Notes: generated from the sequence alone by a model not told the origin. A stretch of DNA of 64,000 bases from Rubrivirga sp. SAORIC476 (GCF_002283555.1 NZ_MVOI01000003.1:1-64000); one strand, 5' to 3'. Shown: positions 1 to 9,058, numbered from the stretch's first letter. Numbers and translations: made by a program.

Positions 1-141
1 TGGAGGTGGAAGCCATGCTCGCCGGGCGTCAGGCCCGAGAGGTTGTAGCGCACCTCCACCGCGTCGCCGAGGTCGACGAACTCGACGGAGCCGGTCACGC
101 CGGACCCATCCACCTCGGCGATCTGGGCGACGGCCCGGCCC
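1..141. repeat. 141-bp exact copy of part of sodC
   Basis: Bases 1-141 are identical to 5112-5252, which lies inside the sodC gene. Identity stops at base 142. On the minus strand this copy would encode only the middle of SodC, from the GRAVAQ region to the GFHLH copper motif, so it is not a working gene. The repeat begins exactly at the first base of the window, so its true left end is unknown. It is either the edge of a tandem duplication or an assembly overlap. Confidence 0.9.
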
Positions 142-166
142 ACTGCCCCACCCCTATGACAGAAAC

Positions 167-198
167 GCGCCCGCCGCCACCTCTGTGACAGCGGGCGC
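167..198 (-). terminator. Terminator after the SusCD operon
   Basis: A perfect 8-bp stem, GCGCCCGC (167-174) and GCGGGCGC (191-198), encloses a 16-nt loop about 50 bases past the SusD stop. On the minus strand it is followed by GTTTCTGTC, a short T-rich tail as expected for intrinsic termination. Confidence 0.6.
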
Positions 199-247
199 CG
201 CGTCTCTCGTTCTCGGGCATGCCACGAAGACCTTGAGGCGGACGAGG

Positions 248-1573
248 CTACGAGTCGAGCACCTCCTGCTCAGGCAGAGGGAACTGGCTGAAGATGTCGT
301 CTCCTGCGCGGTCGATGGGCAGACCGCCAAGGCGGCCGTAGCGCCGGAGGTCGATCCAGCGGTGCCCCTCGGCGTAGAGTTCATACCGCCGCTGCCGGAG
401 CACCTCGTCGATCAACGCCGCCTGCGTCGTCGCACCGGTGTAAGGGGCGAGGCCGGCCGCGGTCCGGATCACGTCGAGATCGGCGACGGCAGCGCCGGGC
501 GCAGAAGTCTGCGCACGCGCCTCGGCACGCAGCAGGATCAGCTCGGCGTTGCGGATGATCGGGATGGCTGCCGTCGGCGACGCGTACACGTCAACGTCGA
601 AGGCCGAGGTGAGTCCGTCGAACGTCCGGGAGTCCGTGCGCTCGAACACCTTGGCGAGTCGGTCGTCGTCATCCGCGATGTCGGCGACGAACGAGGGGTG
701 CGCCAGTGCCCCGTCGCCGTTGCCGTCGAGGGGGAAGAAGAACGGGTTGGTGATGTCACCCGCCCCGGTCGAGAACACGTGGTAGGCCCCGTCGGTGAGA
801 GGAGCGGTGGGGTCGAGGAACGAATCCTCGAGCGCCGCGAGCACGCCGGGCCAATCCTCGCGGTAGGCGTCGACACGGGCTGCGAGCGCCCGGTTGACGA
901 GCGCGTAGCCGTCGGTACCCGCCGGGATGCCCGATGCCACCGTCGTGGCAAAGAAGAGATCGGACCCGGCCTGGAGATCGGTGTACCCCTCATCGAAGAG
1001 CGCAGCGATCCGGTCGAGCGATTCGTCGTACCCCACGATGGGCCCGGCCTCGTCGGCGCCAGGCTCAATGAACCGAAGCCCGTTCTGGGCGGTCAGGTTG
1101 AGGTTGAGCAGATACGAGTAGGCGATCCACGTCTTGGCGAACCCGCGCGCGGCAGCCTTCTCCCCGTCCGACAGCGTCGTGTTGCCCTCAAGGGCGACGA
1201 GCATGGTGTTCGCGTTTCGGATCGTGGTGTACCGAGCGCTCCAGGGCGTGATGACGTAGAACTCGTTGTTGCCGAGGGTGAAGTCGCCTTTCCCGAGGAG
1301 GTCACTGGTGAACCGCGGGTCGGAGGGGCTCACGCGCCAGTACTCGCGGCCGAGCACGCCGACGTCGACGAGGTAGGTTCCGAGGCCGAGCCGGGCCGAG
1401 GCCTCGATCCCGATGCCGAGGTTGGAGAGGTTGGCTTCGGTCGGATTGTCGACGATGTCGTCGAGGGCGGGCCCGTTCGGGTTCGGCCGGTCCTCGATGT
1501 CGAAGGCGTCACAGCCCGTGAGCCCGAGCGCGACGACGGCGCCGAAGACGACGATGCGGAGAAGGGTGGTCAT
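248..1573 (-). CDS. SusD/RagB-like outer-membrane lipoprotein
   Basis: This is the surface lipoprotein partner of the SusC-like porin just upstream, and it would bind an oligosaccharide or peptide ligand and deliver it to the transporter. The N-terminus has a signal peptide with lipobox LTGC followed by Asp. The C-terminal third carries the typical SusD pattern: a stretch of small helices, the motif LRAEARAQ, and RRYELYAEGHRWIDLRRYG near the end. At 441 aa it is somewhat short for the family (commonly 480-600). The start used is the ATG right before the hydrophobic segment; an in-frame ATG four codons upstream is equally possible. It lies 38 bp from the SusC stop in the same direction, so co-transcription is expected. 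The ligand cannot be told from sequence, and no glycoside hydrolase is adjacent. Confidence 0.93.
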   Translation of the reverse strand: MTTLLRIVVFGAVVALGLTGCDAFDIEDRPNPNGPALDDIVDNPTEANLSNLGIGIEASARLGLGTYLVDVGVLGREYWRVSPSDPRFTSDLLGKGDFTLGNNEFYVITPWSARYTTIRNANTMLVALEGNTTLSDGEKAAARGFAKTWIAYSYLLNLNLTAQNGLRFIEPGADEAGPIVGYDESLDRIAALFDEGYTDLQAGSDLFFATTVASGIPAGTDGYALVNRALAARVDAYREDWPGVLAALEDSFLDPTAPLTDGAYHVFSTGAGDITNPFFFPLDGNGDGALAHPSFVADIADDDDRLAKVFERTDSRTFDGLTSAFDVDVYASPTAAIPIIRNAELILLRAEARAQTSAPGAAVADLDVIRTAAGLAPYTGATTQAALIDEVLRQRRYELYAEGHRWIDLRRYGRLGGLPIDRAGDDIFSQFPLPEQEVLDS

Positions 1574-1611
1574 GGAATCAGTCAAGAGTGGAAGGCGGCA
1601 GAGAGGCGCGA

Positions 1612-4557
1612 TTAAAGGCCGAGATTGATGTGGAAGTAGAGGTTCCGCGAGGACGGGAACGGGGCCACCTCCACGCCCGACGCGACCGGCTGGCTGCCGA
1701 AGTTGCTGACCTCCGGGTCGTAGCTCTTGTAAGGCGTGATCGTGAGCAGGTTGGTCGCCGAAACGCCGAGGCGCAGGCTCCGGAGCGTGCCCGCGAACGG
1801 GCCGAAGGCGGACGGGGCGACGTCGTAGTCGACGCGAACCTCGCGGAGCCGGAAGTACGACGCGTTCTGCACGAACGCCGCAGCACCGGCCGGCCGCTGC
1901 TCGATGTTCGGGATGCCGTCGCCGTCGTCGTCAAGGTCGAAGTCTGGGCTCGTGCCCAGCAGGTCGGCCAGGAGTTGCGTGAGGTTGATCACGTCTCCCC
2001 CCTTCTTCCAGTGCGCGAACGCCGTCAGCCGGAGCCGCCGCATGATGGTGACGTCGTTGAAGAACGACATCTGGAAGTCCGGCGAGACGTCGCCGAGCTG
2101 AACCGTTTCCCCGTTCACGTCCCCGACGATCTGGGTCGGGCTCTGGCCCTGCTCGATGCGGACCGACCCGAGGCTGGCGCCAAAGCCACCGCCGGCCGCC
2201 TGGAACGGCGGGACGGTGAGTTCGGTGACCTCGGCGCGGTTGGCCCAGAAGCTCGTCCGCGAGACCCACTGGACCGTCGGGCCGTCGACCGGGATCACGC
2301 TCAGGCCGAGCTCGATGCCATTGTTGCGGAGCTGGCCGCCGTTGAACGTCTCGAAGGCGAACCCGGTCGAGTACGGCACCTGACGCGTCAGGATCAGGTC
2401 GTCAATGGACTTGGTGTAGACCGTACCCTCGAAGCTGACGCGCCCGTCCAGGAGGGTCAGGTCGATACCGCCCTCAATCTCGGTCGCCCGCTCCGGCACG
2501 ACGTCCGCCAGACCGCGCTGTCCGCCGATCGACAGGCCGATGTTGCCACCGACGGCGAGCGTCCCGAAGGTCGTGAACTTGGCCCCGAAGGGAGCCGTGT
2601 TGCCCGTCTGCCCGAATGCCGCGCGAACCTTGAGCAGATCGACCGCACCTCCCTGGAGCAGGCCGAGGTTGGTCAGGTTGATCGCGAGGCCCGCCTTCGG
2701 GTAGGCGTAGAACTGCTCGACGTCGCCGTTGGACGACGACCGCTCGGCACGAACGCCGACCGTGCCGATCACGGCGTCGTTCCAGTTGACCTCCTCCTGG
2801 GCGAACACCGCCCGGTCGTTCTGGAACAGGCGTGCCTGCGTCGTCTGGAGCGTCGAGGCCTGGTCGAGGTTGGTCTGGTTCGGGATCAGGCCCTGGGCCA
2901 CGTTCAGGACGTTGTCGAACTCCTGGTCGAACGCGGTGTAGCCGACCTGCGTCGTGAACGAGAGGTTTCGGTCGCGCGGGGCGTACCCGTGGACTGCAAG
3001 GACCTGCAGGTTCGTGTTGAGGTTGCGCGTCTGGCCGAGCGTCGAGGTCCCCGGAAGCTGGTCGTCGTCCTCGAACTGGAGTTCGACCGGGAACTGGTTG
3101 ATCTGGTCCAGCGCGTAGTAGTCGACGCCGCCGATACCGATCAACTGGAGCGACTGGGTTTCGCTCGTGAGCAGGTTGGCCGTCAGACGTCCCGAGCCCA
3201 GGAACCGGTTGTTCGTCTCCTCGATGGTCGCGAGGTCGCGCGTCTGGAGGAAGTTCGCCGAGTTGAACGGGTTGTCCGGGTAGACCCCATTCTCGTCCGG
3301 GAAGAGGTCGACGAAGTTGGGCGTCGAGAGCAGACCGATGCCGAAGGTCGTCCCGGAGTTGTCGTTGCCGGTGATGCCGCGGGCGGTCTCGGAACGGATG
3401 AAGTTGGCGTTGACGTCGGCGGAAAAGACCTGGCTCAGCCGGTGGGTGAGGTTGAGACGGCCGGACTGCTTCTCGTAGCCCGTGTTGGCGATGATCCCCT
3501 CGTCGTCCTTCACCACGCCGGAGACATAGAACTGCGTCCGCTCGTTGCCGCCCGAGACCGAGAGGTCGGTCGTGAGCAGGAGGCCGTCGTTGCCGAAGAG
3601 GGCTTCCTCGTAGTCGTAGGTCCGCCCGTTCGCCTGGCGGAAGAGCTCGGCCCCGATCTCACCGTACGCCTCACGCGCCGTCGCCTCGTCGAACTGGCGC
3701 GTCCCGAGCAGGCGCTGGACCTGGGTGACGCCGACCGACTGCGAGAGTCGGACCTCCGTGCGCCCCGCCGTGCCGGACTTCGTCGTGATGACGACGACGC
3801 CGTTCGAAGCGCGCGCGCCGTAGATGGCCGCGGCCGAGGGGCCCTTCAGAATCTCGATCGACTCGATGTCCTCCGGTGCGAGATCCGCGATGCGGTTGAC
3901 CGGGTTGTCCTGGTTGGATGCGTTGCCGCCCCCGGCTGCCGCCGTGACGACGTTGACGCCGTTCGAGACCGCGTCGTTCGAGACGATGACGCCGTCGACC
4001 ACGTACAGAGGCTGGCTGTTGCCGTTGATCGTCGTGATCCCGCGCAGCCGGATGTTGATGCCGCCGCCAGGCGCGCCCGAGTTGGAGTTGATGACCGCGC
4101 CGGTCACCTTTCCGTTGAGCGCGCCGTCCAGCGTCTGAGGCTGCGAGATCTCAGACAGCTCTCGCGCAGAGATGGTCTCGATCGAGTTGGCGAGGTTCGC
4201 GCGTCGGACCGAGGTACCGAGCCCGGTCACGACGACCTCGTCGAGGCCGAGGAGGTCGGGCTCGAGCGCCACATCGAACGTGGTCTGCCCTTCAGGGACC
4301 GTGGCCTCCTGGTCGCGGTAGCCGACGAACGAAAACTGCAGGCGGCGCTGGCCCGGCGGGAGCGTGAGCTCGTAGCCGCCGTCCACGTCCGTGGTCGTAC
4401 CGGTGTTGGTGGCCTGGACGAAGACCGTGACGCCGGGGAGCGGCTGGTCGGTCTCGGCGTCGGTCACCGTTCCACGGACGGTGCCTTGAGCGAACGCGAG
4501 AGCAGGGAACGCGAAGAGGGCGACGAGGAGCGCCGCCCGGAGGGTAGACAGGTGCAT
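1612..4557 (-). CDS. SusC/RagA-family TonB-dependent outer-membrane transporter
   Basis: This is an energised outer-membrane channel that works with the SusD-like lipoprotein encoded downstream. The 981-residue product has a signal peptide ending around AFAQG and a carboxypeptidase-regulatory-like (CarboxypepD_reg) beta domain at about residues 25-100. A TonB-box/plug region follows (DEVVVTGLGT, then the plug motif YVVDGVIVSN). The rest is a long C-terminal beta-barrel ending in an aromatic-rich strand (NLYFHINLGL). ATG at 4557 is preferred over an upstream in-frame codon because it begins the signal peptide. A candidate promoter lies about 30 bases upstream. No anti-sigma/ECF sigma pair is adjacent, so regulation is not evident. 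Confidence 0.97.
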   Translation of the reverse strand: MHLSTLRAALLVALFAFPALAFAQGTVRGTVTDAETDQPLPGVTVFVQATNTGTTTDVDGGYELTLPPGQRRLQFSFVGYRDQEATVPEGQTTFDVALEPDLLGLDEVVVTGLGTSVRRANLANSIETISARELSEISQPQTLDGALNGKVTGAVINSNSGAPGGGINIRLRGITTINGNSQPLYVVDGVIVSNDAVSNGVNVVTAAAGGGNASNQDNPVNRIADLAPEDIESIEILKGPSAAAIYGARASNGVVVITTKSGTAGRTEVRLSQSVGVTQVQRLLGTRQFDEATAREAYGEIGAELFRQANGRTYDYEEALFGNDGLLLTTDLSVSGGNERTQFYVSGVVKDDEGIIANTGYEKQSGRLNLTHRLSQVFSADVNANFIRSETARGITGNDNSGTTFGIGLLSTPNFVDLFPDENGVYPDNPFNSANFLQTRDLATIEETNNRFLGSGRLTANLLTSETQSLQLIGIGGVDYYALDQINQFPVELQFEDDDQLPGTSTLGQTRNLNTNLQVLAVHGYAPRDRNLSFTTQVGYTAFDQEFDNVLNVAQGLIPNQTNLDQASTLQTTQARLFQNDRAVFAQEEVNWNDAVIGTVGVRAERSSSNGDVEQFYAYPKAGLAINLTNLGLLQGGAVDLLKVRAAFGQTGNTAPFGAKFTTFGTLAVGGNIGLSIGGQRGLADVVPERATEIEGGIDLTLLDGRVSFEGTVYTKSIDDLILTRQVPYSTGFAFETFNGGQLRNNGIELGLSVIPVDGPTVQWVSRTSFWANRAEVTELTVPPFQAAGGGFGASLGSVRIEQGQSPTQIVGDVNGETVQLGDVSPDFQMSFFNDVTIMRRLRLTAFAHWKKGGDVINLTQLLADLLGTSPDFDLDDDGDGIPNIEQRPAGAAAFVQNASYFRLREVRVDYDVAPSAFGPFAGTLRSLRLGVSATNLLTITPYKSYDPEVSNFGSQPVASGVEVAPFPSSRNLYFHINLGL

Positions 4558-4586
4558 AGGAGACGGGAAGAAGGGGGCGTGAACCT

Positions 4587-4596
4587 CAAAAAGGTA
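4587..4596 (-). promoter_or_regulatory. Candidate -7 promoter box for SusC
   Basis: The minus strand reads TACCTTTTTG, close to the Bacteroidota -7 consensus TAnnTTTG, about 30 bases before the SusC ATG. No convincing -33 TTG element was found. The call rests on resemblance and position only. Confidence 0.4.
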
Positions 4597-4735
4597 CACC
4601 CCCCCCGCGCCTCCCCTGCACTGCTACGGTTGCGTCTGCCCGTGCGCCGTTACGAACGGTCGGACGCGCCTCCGAACGGTCGATTCGCCGCGCTGGGCGG
4701 CTCAGAGGGCGTTCTGAATCCCCCCGAACGCACCG

Positions 4736-5377
4736 CTACGGCTCAATCCCTTCGATCGGGCCTTCCCCCAGATTCCCGGTTTCGCTCCGGCTGGCCACCT
4801 CTGAGATGACGCCACAGCCCACGCGCGGACCGGCGTCGCCGCTAGGCTGGCTCGTCAAGTCGTCAGTGCCGCCGTGGACCAGCACGGCCTTGCCGAGGAT
4901 CGCCGTCGGCCCCTCGAACGACAGCACCGAGTCGATGCGGACGCCGAGCGCCTGCCCAGTCGCCTCGGCGAGGATGTTGCCGAGGTCGCCCGCGTGCCGC
5001 TGAGCGGGCGCCGCGCTCGGCGCGCCGTGCTCGCTGCTGAGCGGGTTGAAGTGGCCGCCCGCCGCGCCTGCGGGCGTGCCGGTCGAGTCGGGGCCGCACG
5101 CGCCCGTCTGGTGGAGGTGGAAGCCATGCTCGCCGGGCGTCAGGCCCGAGAGGTTGTAGCGCACCTCCACCGCGTCGCCGAGGTCGACGAACTCGACGGA
5201 GCCGGTCACGCCGGACCCATCCACCTCGGCGATCTGGGCGACGGCCCGGCCCGGGCCGGAGGGTGAAGGGGCGGTCGCCACGTCCGTCGTCGGCGCTTCG
5301 GCGGAGGCGGGCTCAGGAGCGGGAGCGTCGGCGCATGCGGCGACGAGGAGGGCGAGGGCGAAGAGGAGCGGGCGCAT
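4736..5377 (-). CDS. sodC: Superoxide dismutase, Cu/Zn type, lipoprotein
   Basis: It converts periplasmic superoxide to hydrogen peroxide and oxygen. The 213-aa product starts with a lipoprotein signal (MRPLLFALALLVAACAD). The copper ligands are visible in GFHLH, the zinc-loop histidines in GGHFNP, EHG and RHAGDLG, and the last copper histidine in VLVHGGTDD. The disulfide cysteines lie in GACG and RVGCGVI. An AP-rich linker (about residues 19-45) separates the lipid anchor from the catalytic domain, suggesting the enzyme is tethered to a membrane. It lies upstream of the SusC gene on the same strand, about 180 bp away, probably as its own unit. Part of the gene (5112-5252) is duplicated at the start of the window. 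Confidence 0.95.
   Translation of the reverse strand: MRPLLFALALLVAACADAPAPEPASAEAPTTDVATAPSPSGPGRAVAQIAEVDGSGVTGSVEFVDLGDAVEVRYNLSGLTPGEHGFHLHQTGACGPDSTGTPAGAAGGHFNPLSSEHGAPSAAPAQRHAGDLGNILAEATGQALGVRIDSVLSFEGPTAILGKAVLVHGGTDDLTSQPSGDAGPRVGCGVISEVASRSETGNLGEGPIEGIEP
5112..5252. repeat. Second copy of the 141-bp repeat (inside sodC)
   Basis: This is the parent copy of bases 1-141, lying within the intact sodC frame. The separation is 5111 bases. A tandem duplication of a 5111-base unit would predict that the base before position 1 continues the sequence found just before 5112. Confidence 0.9.
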
Positions 5378-5451
5378 GGGGAGGGGACGATGGGTCGATG
5401 GGCCGCATCTACGCCCCGCCGCGCGTGCTGTTCGCCCGCTCGTGCCCCCGG

Positions 5452-5808
5452 CTACTGCGCGTCGAGTTCGGCCCGGATGCGCTTCGGCAGGCTGGCGCGG
5501 ACGAGCGCATAGGAATGGTCGGCCAGTTCTCGGATCACGTCATCGGGCACGTCCGCCTGCAGCCCGACCGTGTTCCAGTGGACTTTGTTCATGTGCCAGC
5601 CCGGCGTGATCGCGTCGTACTGCTCCCGAAGCTCGACGGCCCGCTCCGGATCGCACTTCAGGTTGACGGACGGCGGCAGCCGCTCCAGTCCCATCAGGGC
5701 GAACATCTTCCCGCCGACCTTGAACACCAGCGTGTCCGGCCCGAACGGCAGCGTCTCCTCGGCGCCCGGCAGGGCGAGGCAGTGGTCGCGGAAGGCGTCG
5801 AGGTGCAT
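5452..5808 (-). CDS. MmcQ/YjbR family protein
   Basis: A 118-aa protein of the MmcQ/YjbR (DUF419) family, a small DNA-binding-like fold of unsettled role. Family signatures are the opening LPGAEETLPFGPDTLVFKV, the KMFAL strand, SVNLKCDPE, and the central GWHMNKVHWNTV block. ATG at 5808 begins the family's normal N-terminus; upstream in-frame sequence is low-complexity and overlaps a hairpin. The gene sits alone between sodC and the trkH terminator. Confidence 0.9.
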   Translation of the reverse strand: MHLDAFRDHCLALPGAEETLPFGPDTLVFKVGGKMFALMGLERLPPSVNLKCDPERAVELREQYDAITPGWHMNKVHWNTVGLQADVPDDVIRELADHSYALVRASLPKRIRAELDAQ

Positions 5809-5835
5809 GGGAACTAGGGGTGAGAACTCAAGATG

Positions 5836-5856
5836 CCCGCCTCGGCACCGAGGTGG
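5836..5856 (-). terminator. Palindromic hairpin after trkH
   Basis: The core CGCCTCGGCACCGAGG (5838-5853) is self-complementary and lies between the trkH stop and the next gene start on the minus strand. The identical 16-base core recurs at 27674 and 48387, each time just after a gene. No clear T-run follows. Confidence 0.45.
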
Positions 5857-5907
5857 AGGGCGCACGCAGCCCTTTTCCATGCCTACGCCCACCAGCCGCA
5901 CCGCGCC

Positions 5908-7644
5908 TCACCGCTTCCAGAAGCCGGGCGTGAAGAGGAGCAGCACGGTGAAGATCTCCAGTCGCCCGGCCATCATCAGGATGGAGAGCAGCCACTTGCC
6001 CGCCACCGGCACGTGCGTGTAGTTCTCCGTCGGCCCCATCGCGCCGAACGCCGGGCCGACGTTGCCGACGCACGAGAACGTCGCGCTGAACGCGCTCCAG
6101 ATGTCGAGCCCCAGCACGCCCATCAGCAGCGTCCCAACGCCGATCAGGCCGACGTAGAACACGATGAAGGAGAGCACGTTGCGGATGATGCCTTCCGGAA
6201 CCACCCGGTGATCCAGGCGGATCGGCAGGATGGCCTGGGGATGGACCAGCAGCCGCAGCTCGCGGAACGAGTTCTTCAGGATCAGCAGCACGCGCACCAC
6301 CTTGACCCCGCCGCCCGTGGACCCTGCCATGCCCCCCACAAAGAAGAGCGCGAACAGGACCACCAGCGCGAGCGGCGGCCAGACCTCGTAGTCCGCCGTG
6401 CCGAAACCGGTCGTGGTGATGATGGAGGCCGCCTGGAAGGCGCCGAAGCGGAGGGCGTCCAGCACGGAGTCGTAGTGGATGACCGTCCGCCCACGCTCCG
6501 CGCGCGACGCCAGCGCGTCGGCCGCCTCGGCGCCGCCGCCGATCTCCTCGCCTCCGGTGCGTGTGCTCGGCTCGGTCCGCGCCTCGTCGAGCGTGGCCCC
6601 GTCCGAGACCACCTCGTCGACCACCTGCTGGGTGACGACCTCGCCGTCGAGCGTCACCGGGGCAGGGAGCAGTTCGCTCGTCGGGGTCCACAGCGTGAGC
6701 GTGAGCAGAAGTGTCGCCAGGCCGAGGATGGTGAAGTAGACCTTCAGTTCCTCGTTGTTGGTCGCCGACCAGTCGCGGTGCAGGAGCCGGTAGTGCAGGG
6801 CGAAGTTCATGCCCGCCAGGATCATGAACACCGTGATCACCCAGTCCACGTAGGCGCTCCCGTACTGCCCGACGGAGCCGTTCTCGGTCGAGAACCCGCC
6901 CGTCGCCAGCGTCGCCATGGCGTGGTTGACGGCGTCGAAGAGCGACATCGCCGGGAGCAACAGGAGCGTCTGGACGACCGTCAGCGCGACGTAGATGGCC
7001 CACAGACGCTTGGCCGTCTCGGTGACGCGCGGCGTCAGCTTGTCGGCGCTGGGGCCGGGGACCTCGGCCTTGAAGAGCTGCATCCCCCCCACCCCGAGGA
7101 GCGGCAGCACGGCGATGGTGAGCACGATGATGCCCATGCCCCCGAGCCAGTGCGTGAGGCTCCGCCAGAGCAGGAACGCGTTGGGGACGGCCTCGATCTG
7201 GGGCGTGTCCGCCCCGCCCAGGATCGTCGCCCCCGTCGTCGTGAACCCGCTCATCACCTCAAAGAAGGCGTCCGCGAACTCCGTCAGCACGCCGGTCATG
7301 ACCCACGGTAGCGCGCCGACGAGCGACAGCACGAACCACGCCAGCGCCACGATGGCGAACCCCTCACGCACCCGCAACTCGTCCTCGGGCTTGAACCCGA
7401 CCCACAGCCCCGCGCCCACGACCACCGAGCCGATCGCCGTCGCGCCGAAGGCCCACCACTCGGGCTCGCCGTACGCCAGGCCGACGAGTGCGGGGGCGAC
7501 CAGCGTCACGCCGAGGGCGGCCAGAAGGACGCCCAGAATGCCTGCGATGGCTTTCCAGTCGAGAATCAACGGGGGACGGGTGAGGGTGGAGACGGGCGAA
7601 GGGTAGCAGAGGCGCGAGGCACGGTCAACGGGCCCCTCTTTCAC
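5908..7644 (-). CDS. trkH: TrkH/KtrB family potassium uptake channel subunit
   Basis: This is the membrane channel of a Trk/Ktr potassium importer and is expected to be gated by the TrkA protein encoded immediately upstream. The product (578 aa with the GTG start at 7644) contains the four pore-loop repeats of the family, each with a selectivity-filter glycine: FTTTGATIL, LATGGFST, TTTGFGT and CVGNVGPAFG. The motif GGMAGSTGGGVK is also typical. About ten membrane segments are recognisable. Residues about 321-392 form an unusually long hydrophilic, acidic and Gly/Ala-rich stretch before the third pore repeat; this is longer than expected for the family. The start is uncertain because no ATG lies near the first membrane helix. 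Only 10 bp separate it from the trkA stop, so the two are one operon. Confidence 0.93.
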   Translation of the reverse strand: MKEGPVDRASRLCYPSPVSTLTRPPLILDWKAIAGILGVLLAALGVTLVAPALVGLAYGEPEWWAFGATAIGSVVVGAGLWVGFKPEDELRVREGFAIVALAWFVLSLVGALPWVMTGVLTEFADAFFEVMSGFTTTGATILGGADTPQIEAVPNAFLLWRSLTHWLGGMGIIVLTIAVLPLLGVGGMQLFKAEVPGPSADKLTPRVTETAKRLWAIYVALTVVQTLLLLPAMSLFDAVNHAMATLATGGFSTENGSVGQYGSAYVDWVITVFMILAGMNFALHYRLLHRDWSATNNEELKVYFTILGLATLLLTLTLWTPTSELLPAPVTLDGEVVTQQVVDEVVSDGATLDEARTEPSTRTGGEEIGGGAEAADALASRAERGRTVIHYDSVLDALRFGAFQAASIITTTGFGTADYEVWPPLALVVLFALFFVGGMAGSTGGGVKVVRVLLILKNSFRELRLLVHPQAILPIRLDHRVVPEGIIRNVLSFIVFYVGLIGVGTLLMGVLGLDIWSAFSATFSCVGNVGPAFGAMGPTENYTHVPVAGKWLLSILMMAGRLEIFTVLLLFTPGFWKR

Positions 7645-7654
7645 TCCCCACTCT

Positions 7655-9022
7655 TCACGCGCTGAACAGCGGCTCCACGTCGCCGACGCGCTCCGGCGTC
7701 GCGAACACGACGCACCGCTGGCCGGGCTCCACCTGCGTGGTGCCGGTCGCGATCTCGACGCGCTGGCCGACGACCGCGCCCAGCAAGATGCCCTTGGGCA
7801 GCTTCAGCTTCGCGAGCGGCTTCCGCGTGATCGGCGCGCCGGGGTCGGCGACGAGTTCCAGGATCTCGGCGTCCAGCCCGTGGACGGTCGCCACGGAGCG
7901 GACGTGCGAGCCGCGCAGGAACCGCAGCACCTCGCGCGAGACGGCCAGCTTCTGGCTCACTGCGGCGTCGAGGCCGATGGACTGGGAGATGGGGATGTAG
8001 GCGCTCTTCGACAGCAGCGCGACCGTCTTGCGGACCTCCAGGTGCTTGGCCATCAGACACGACACTAGGTTGGACTCCTCGTCTTCGGTCACCGCCACGA
8101 TCGCGTCGGTCTCGGCCAACCCTTCGCGCACCAGCAGGTCGATGTCGGCCGGGTCGCCGTGAATCACGAGCACGCCTTCGAGCGTCGCCGCGAGGTGCTC
8201 GGCACGGGCGCGGTCCTTCTCGACCAGCTTGACTTCCATGCCGCCCTCGCGTCGGGTGCGGCCCGCCAGCCCGGCCGCCACGCGGGCGCCGACGTTGGTC
8301 CCGCCCAGGATCATGACGTGCCGCAGCCGCCCGACCTCCTTGCCGAGCACCTTCGCCACCTGCGACACCTTGCCCGTCTCGACGAGCACGAACACCTGGT
8401 CGCCGCCCTGCACCGTCGACACGCCCGACGGCACGATGGTGCGGACGCCGCGCGAGATGCCCATGATGCGGAACGGGAGCGAACTCATCTGCGAGAGTTC
8501 GATCATCGTCGTGCCCGAGAGGGGCGAGTCGCGCTCGATGCGGATGCCGACCAGTTGGACCCGGTTCTGGCAGAAGTCCACGATGTCCGTCGCCGCCGCC
8601 CGTCGGAGGAGCGACACGACCTCGTTGGCCGTCGACTGCTCCGGGTGGATGATGTGGTCGATGCCAAAGTCGCCGAGCGTCAGCACGGCGCCGTCGCCGG
8701 AGAACTCGTCGCTGCGGACGCGCGCGATGGTGACCGTGTCGGCGGGGCTCTTGCCCACCCGCTCGGCGAGCATCGACGCGATGATGTTGACCTCGTCGAT
8801 GTCGGTGACGGCGACCATCAGGTCGGCGTCCTCGATGCGGGCCTCGCGGAGCGTCCTGGCGGAGGTCCCGGAGCCGACGATGGCGAGCACGTCGAGCGTC
8901 TCGCGGACCTGCTCGACCTTCCTGGGGTCGGTGTCGACGACGGTGACGTCGTGGCGTTGGAGAGACAGGAGGCGAGCGACGTCGTATCCGACATCCCCGG
9001 CTCCGACAACGATGGCGCGCAT
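7655..9022 (-). CDS. trkA: TrkA potassium uptake regulatory protein
   Basis: A cytoplasmic nucleotide-binding gating subunit for the TrkH channel. The 455-aa protein is the duplicated form, with two RCK_N Rossmann domains each followed by a TrkA-C domain. The first begins at the N-terminus (VVGAGDVGYDVARLL, with the acidic NAD-ribose residue in VVDTD). The second begins around residue 240 (HVMILGGTNVGARVAAGL). The final TrkA-C region carries QRVEIATGTTQVEPG. It is first in a two-gene operon with trkH. A candidate promoter lies 28 bases upstream. Confidence 0.95.
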   Translation of the reverse strand: MRAIVVGAGDVGYDVARLLSLQRHDVTVVDTDPRKVEQVRETLDVLAIVGSGTSARTLREARIEDADLMVAVTDIDEVNIIASMLAERVGKSPADTVTIARVRSDEFSGDGAVLTLGDFGIDHIIHPEQSTANEVVSLLRRAAATDIVDFCQNRVQLVGIRIERDSPLSGTTMIELSQMSSLPFRIMGISRGVRTIVPSGVSTVQGGDQVFVLVETGKVSQVAKVLGKEVGRLRHVMILGGTNVGARVAAGLAGRTRREGGMEVKLVEKDRARAEHLAATLEGVLVIHGDPADIDLLVREGLAETDAIVAVTEDEESNLVSCLMAKHLEVRKTVALLSKSAYIPISQSIGLDAAVSQKLAVSREVLRFLRGSHVRSVATVHGLDAEILELVADPGAPITRKPLAKLKLPKGILLGAVVGQRVEIATGTTQVEPGQRCVVFATPERVGDVEPLFSA

Positions 9023-9050
9023 GAACCGCCCGTGGGCGCAGTGAGGGCGA

Positions 9051-9058
9051 TCAAGGTA
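9051..9058 (-). promoter_or_regulatory. Candidate -7 promoter box for trkA
   Basis: The minus strand reads TACCTTGA, matching TAnnTT of the -7 consensus, 28 bases before the trkA ATG. The spacing agrees with the other candidate boxes in the window. The last two positions deviate. Confidence 0.35.

Noticed and set aside
1-141. A sodC pseudogene
   Set aside because: Perfect identity and a start at the exact window edge fit an assembly overlap or duplication edge better than a decayed gene.
1588-4809. Very long open reading frame opposite the SusC gene
   Set aside because: High GC removes stop codons on the reverse strand; the translation is low-complexity Arg/Val/Asp-rich and the SusC frame has full domain evidence.
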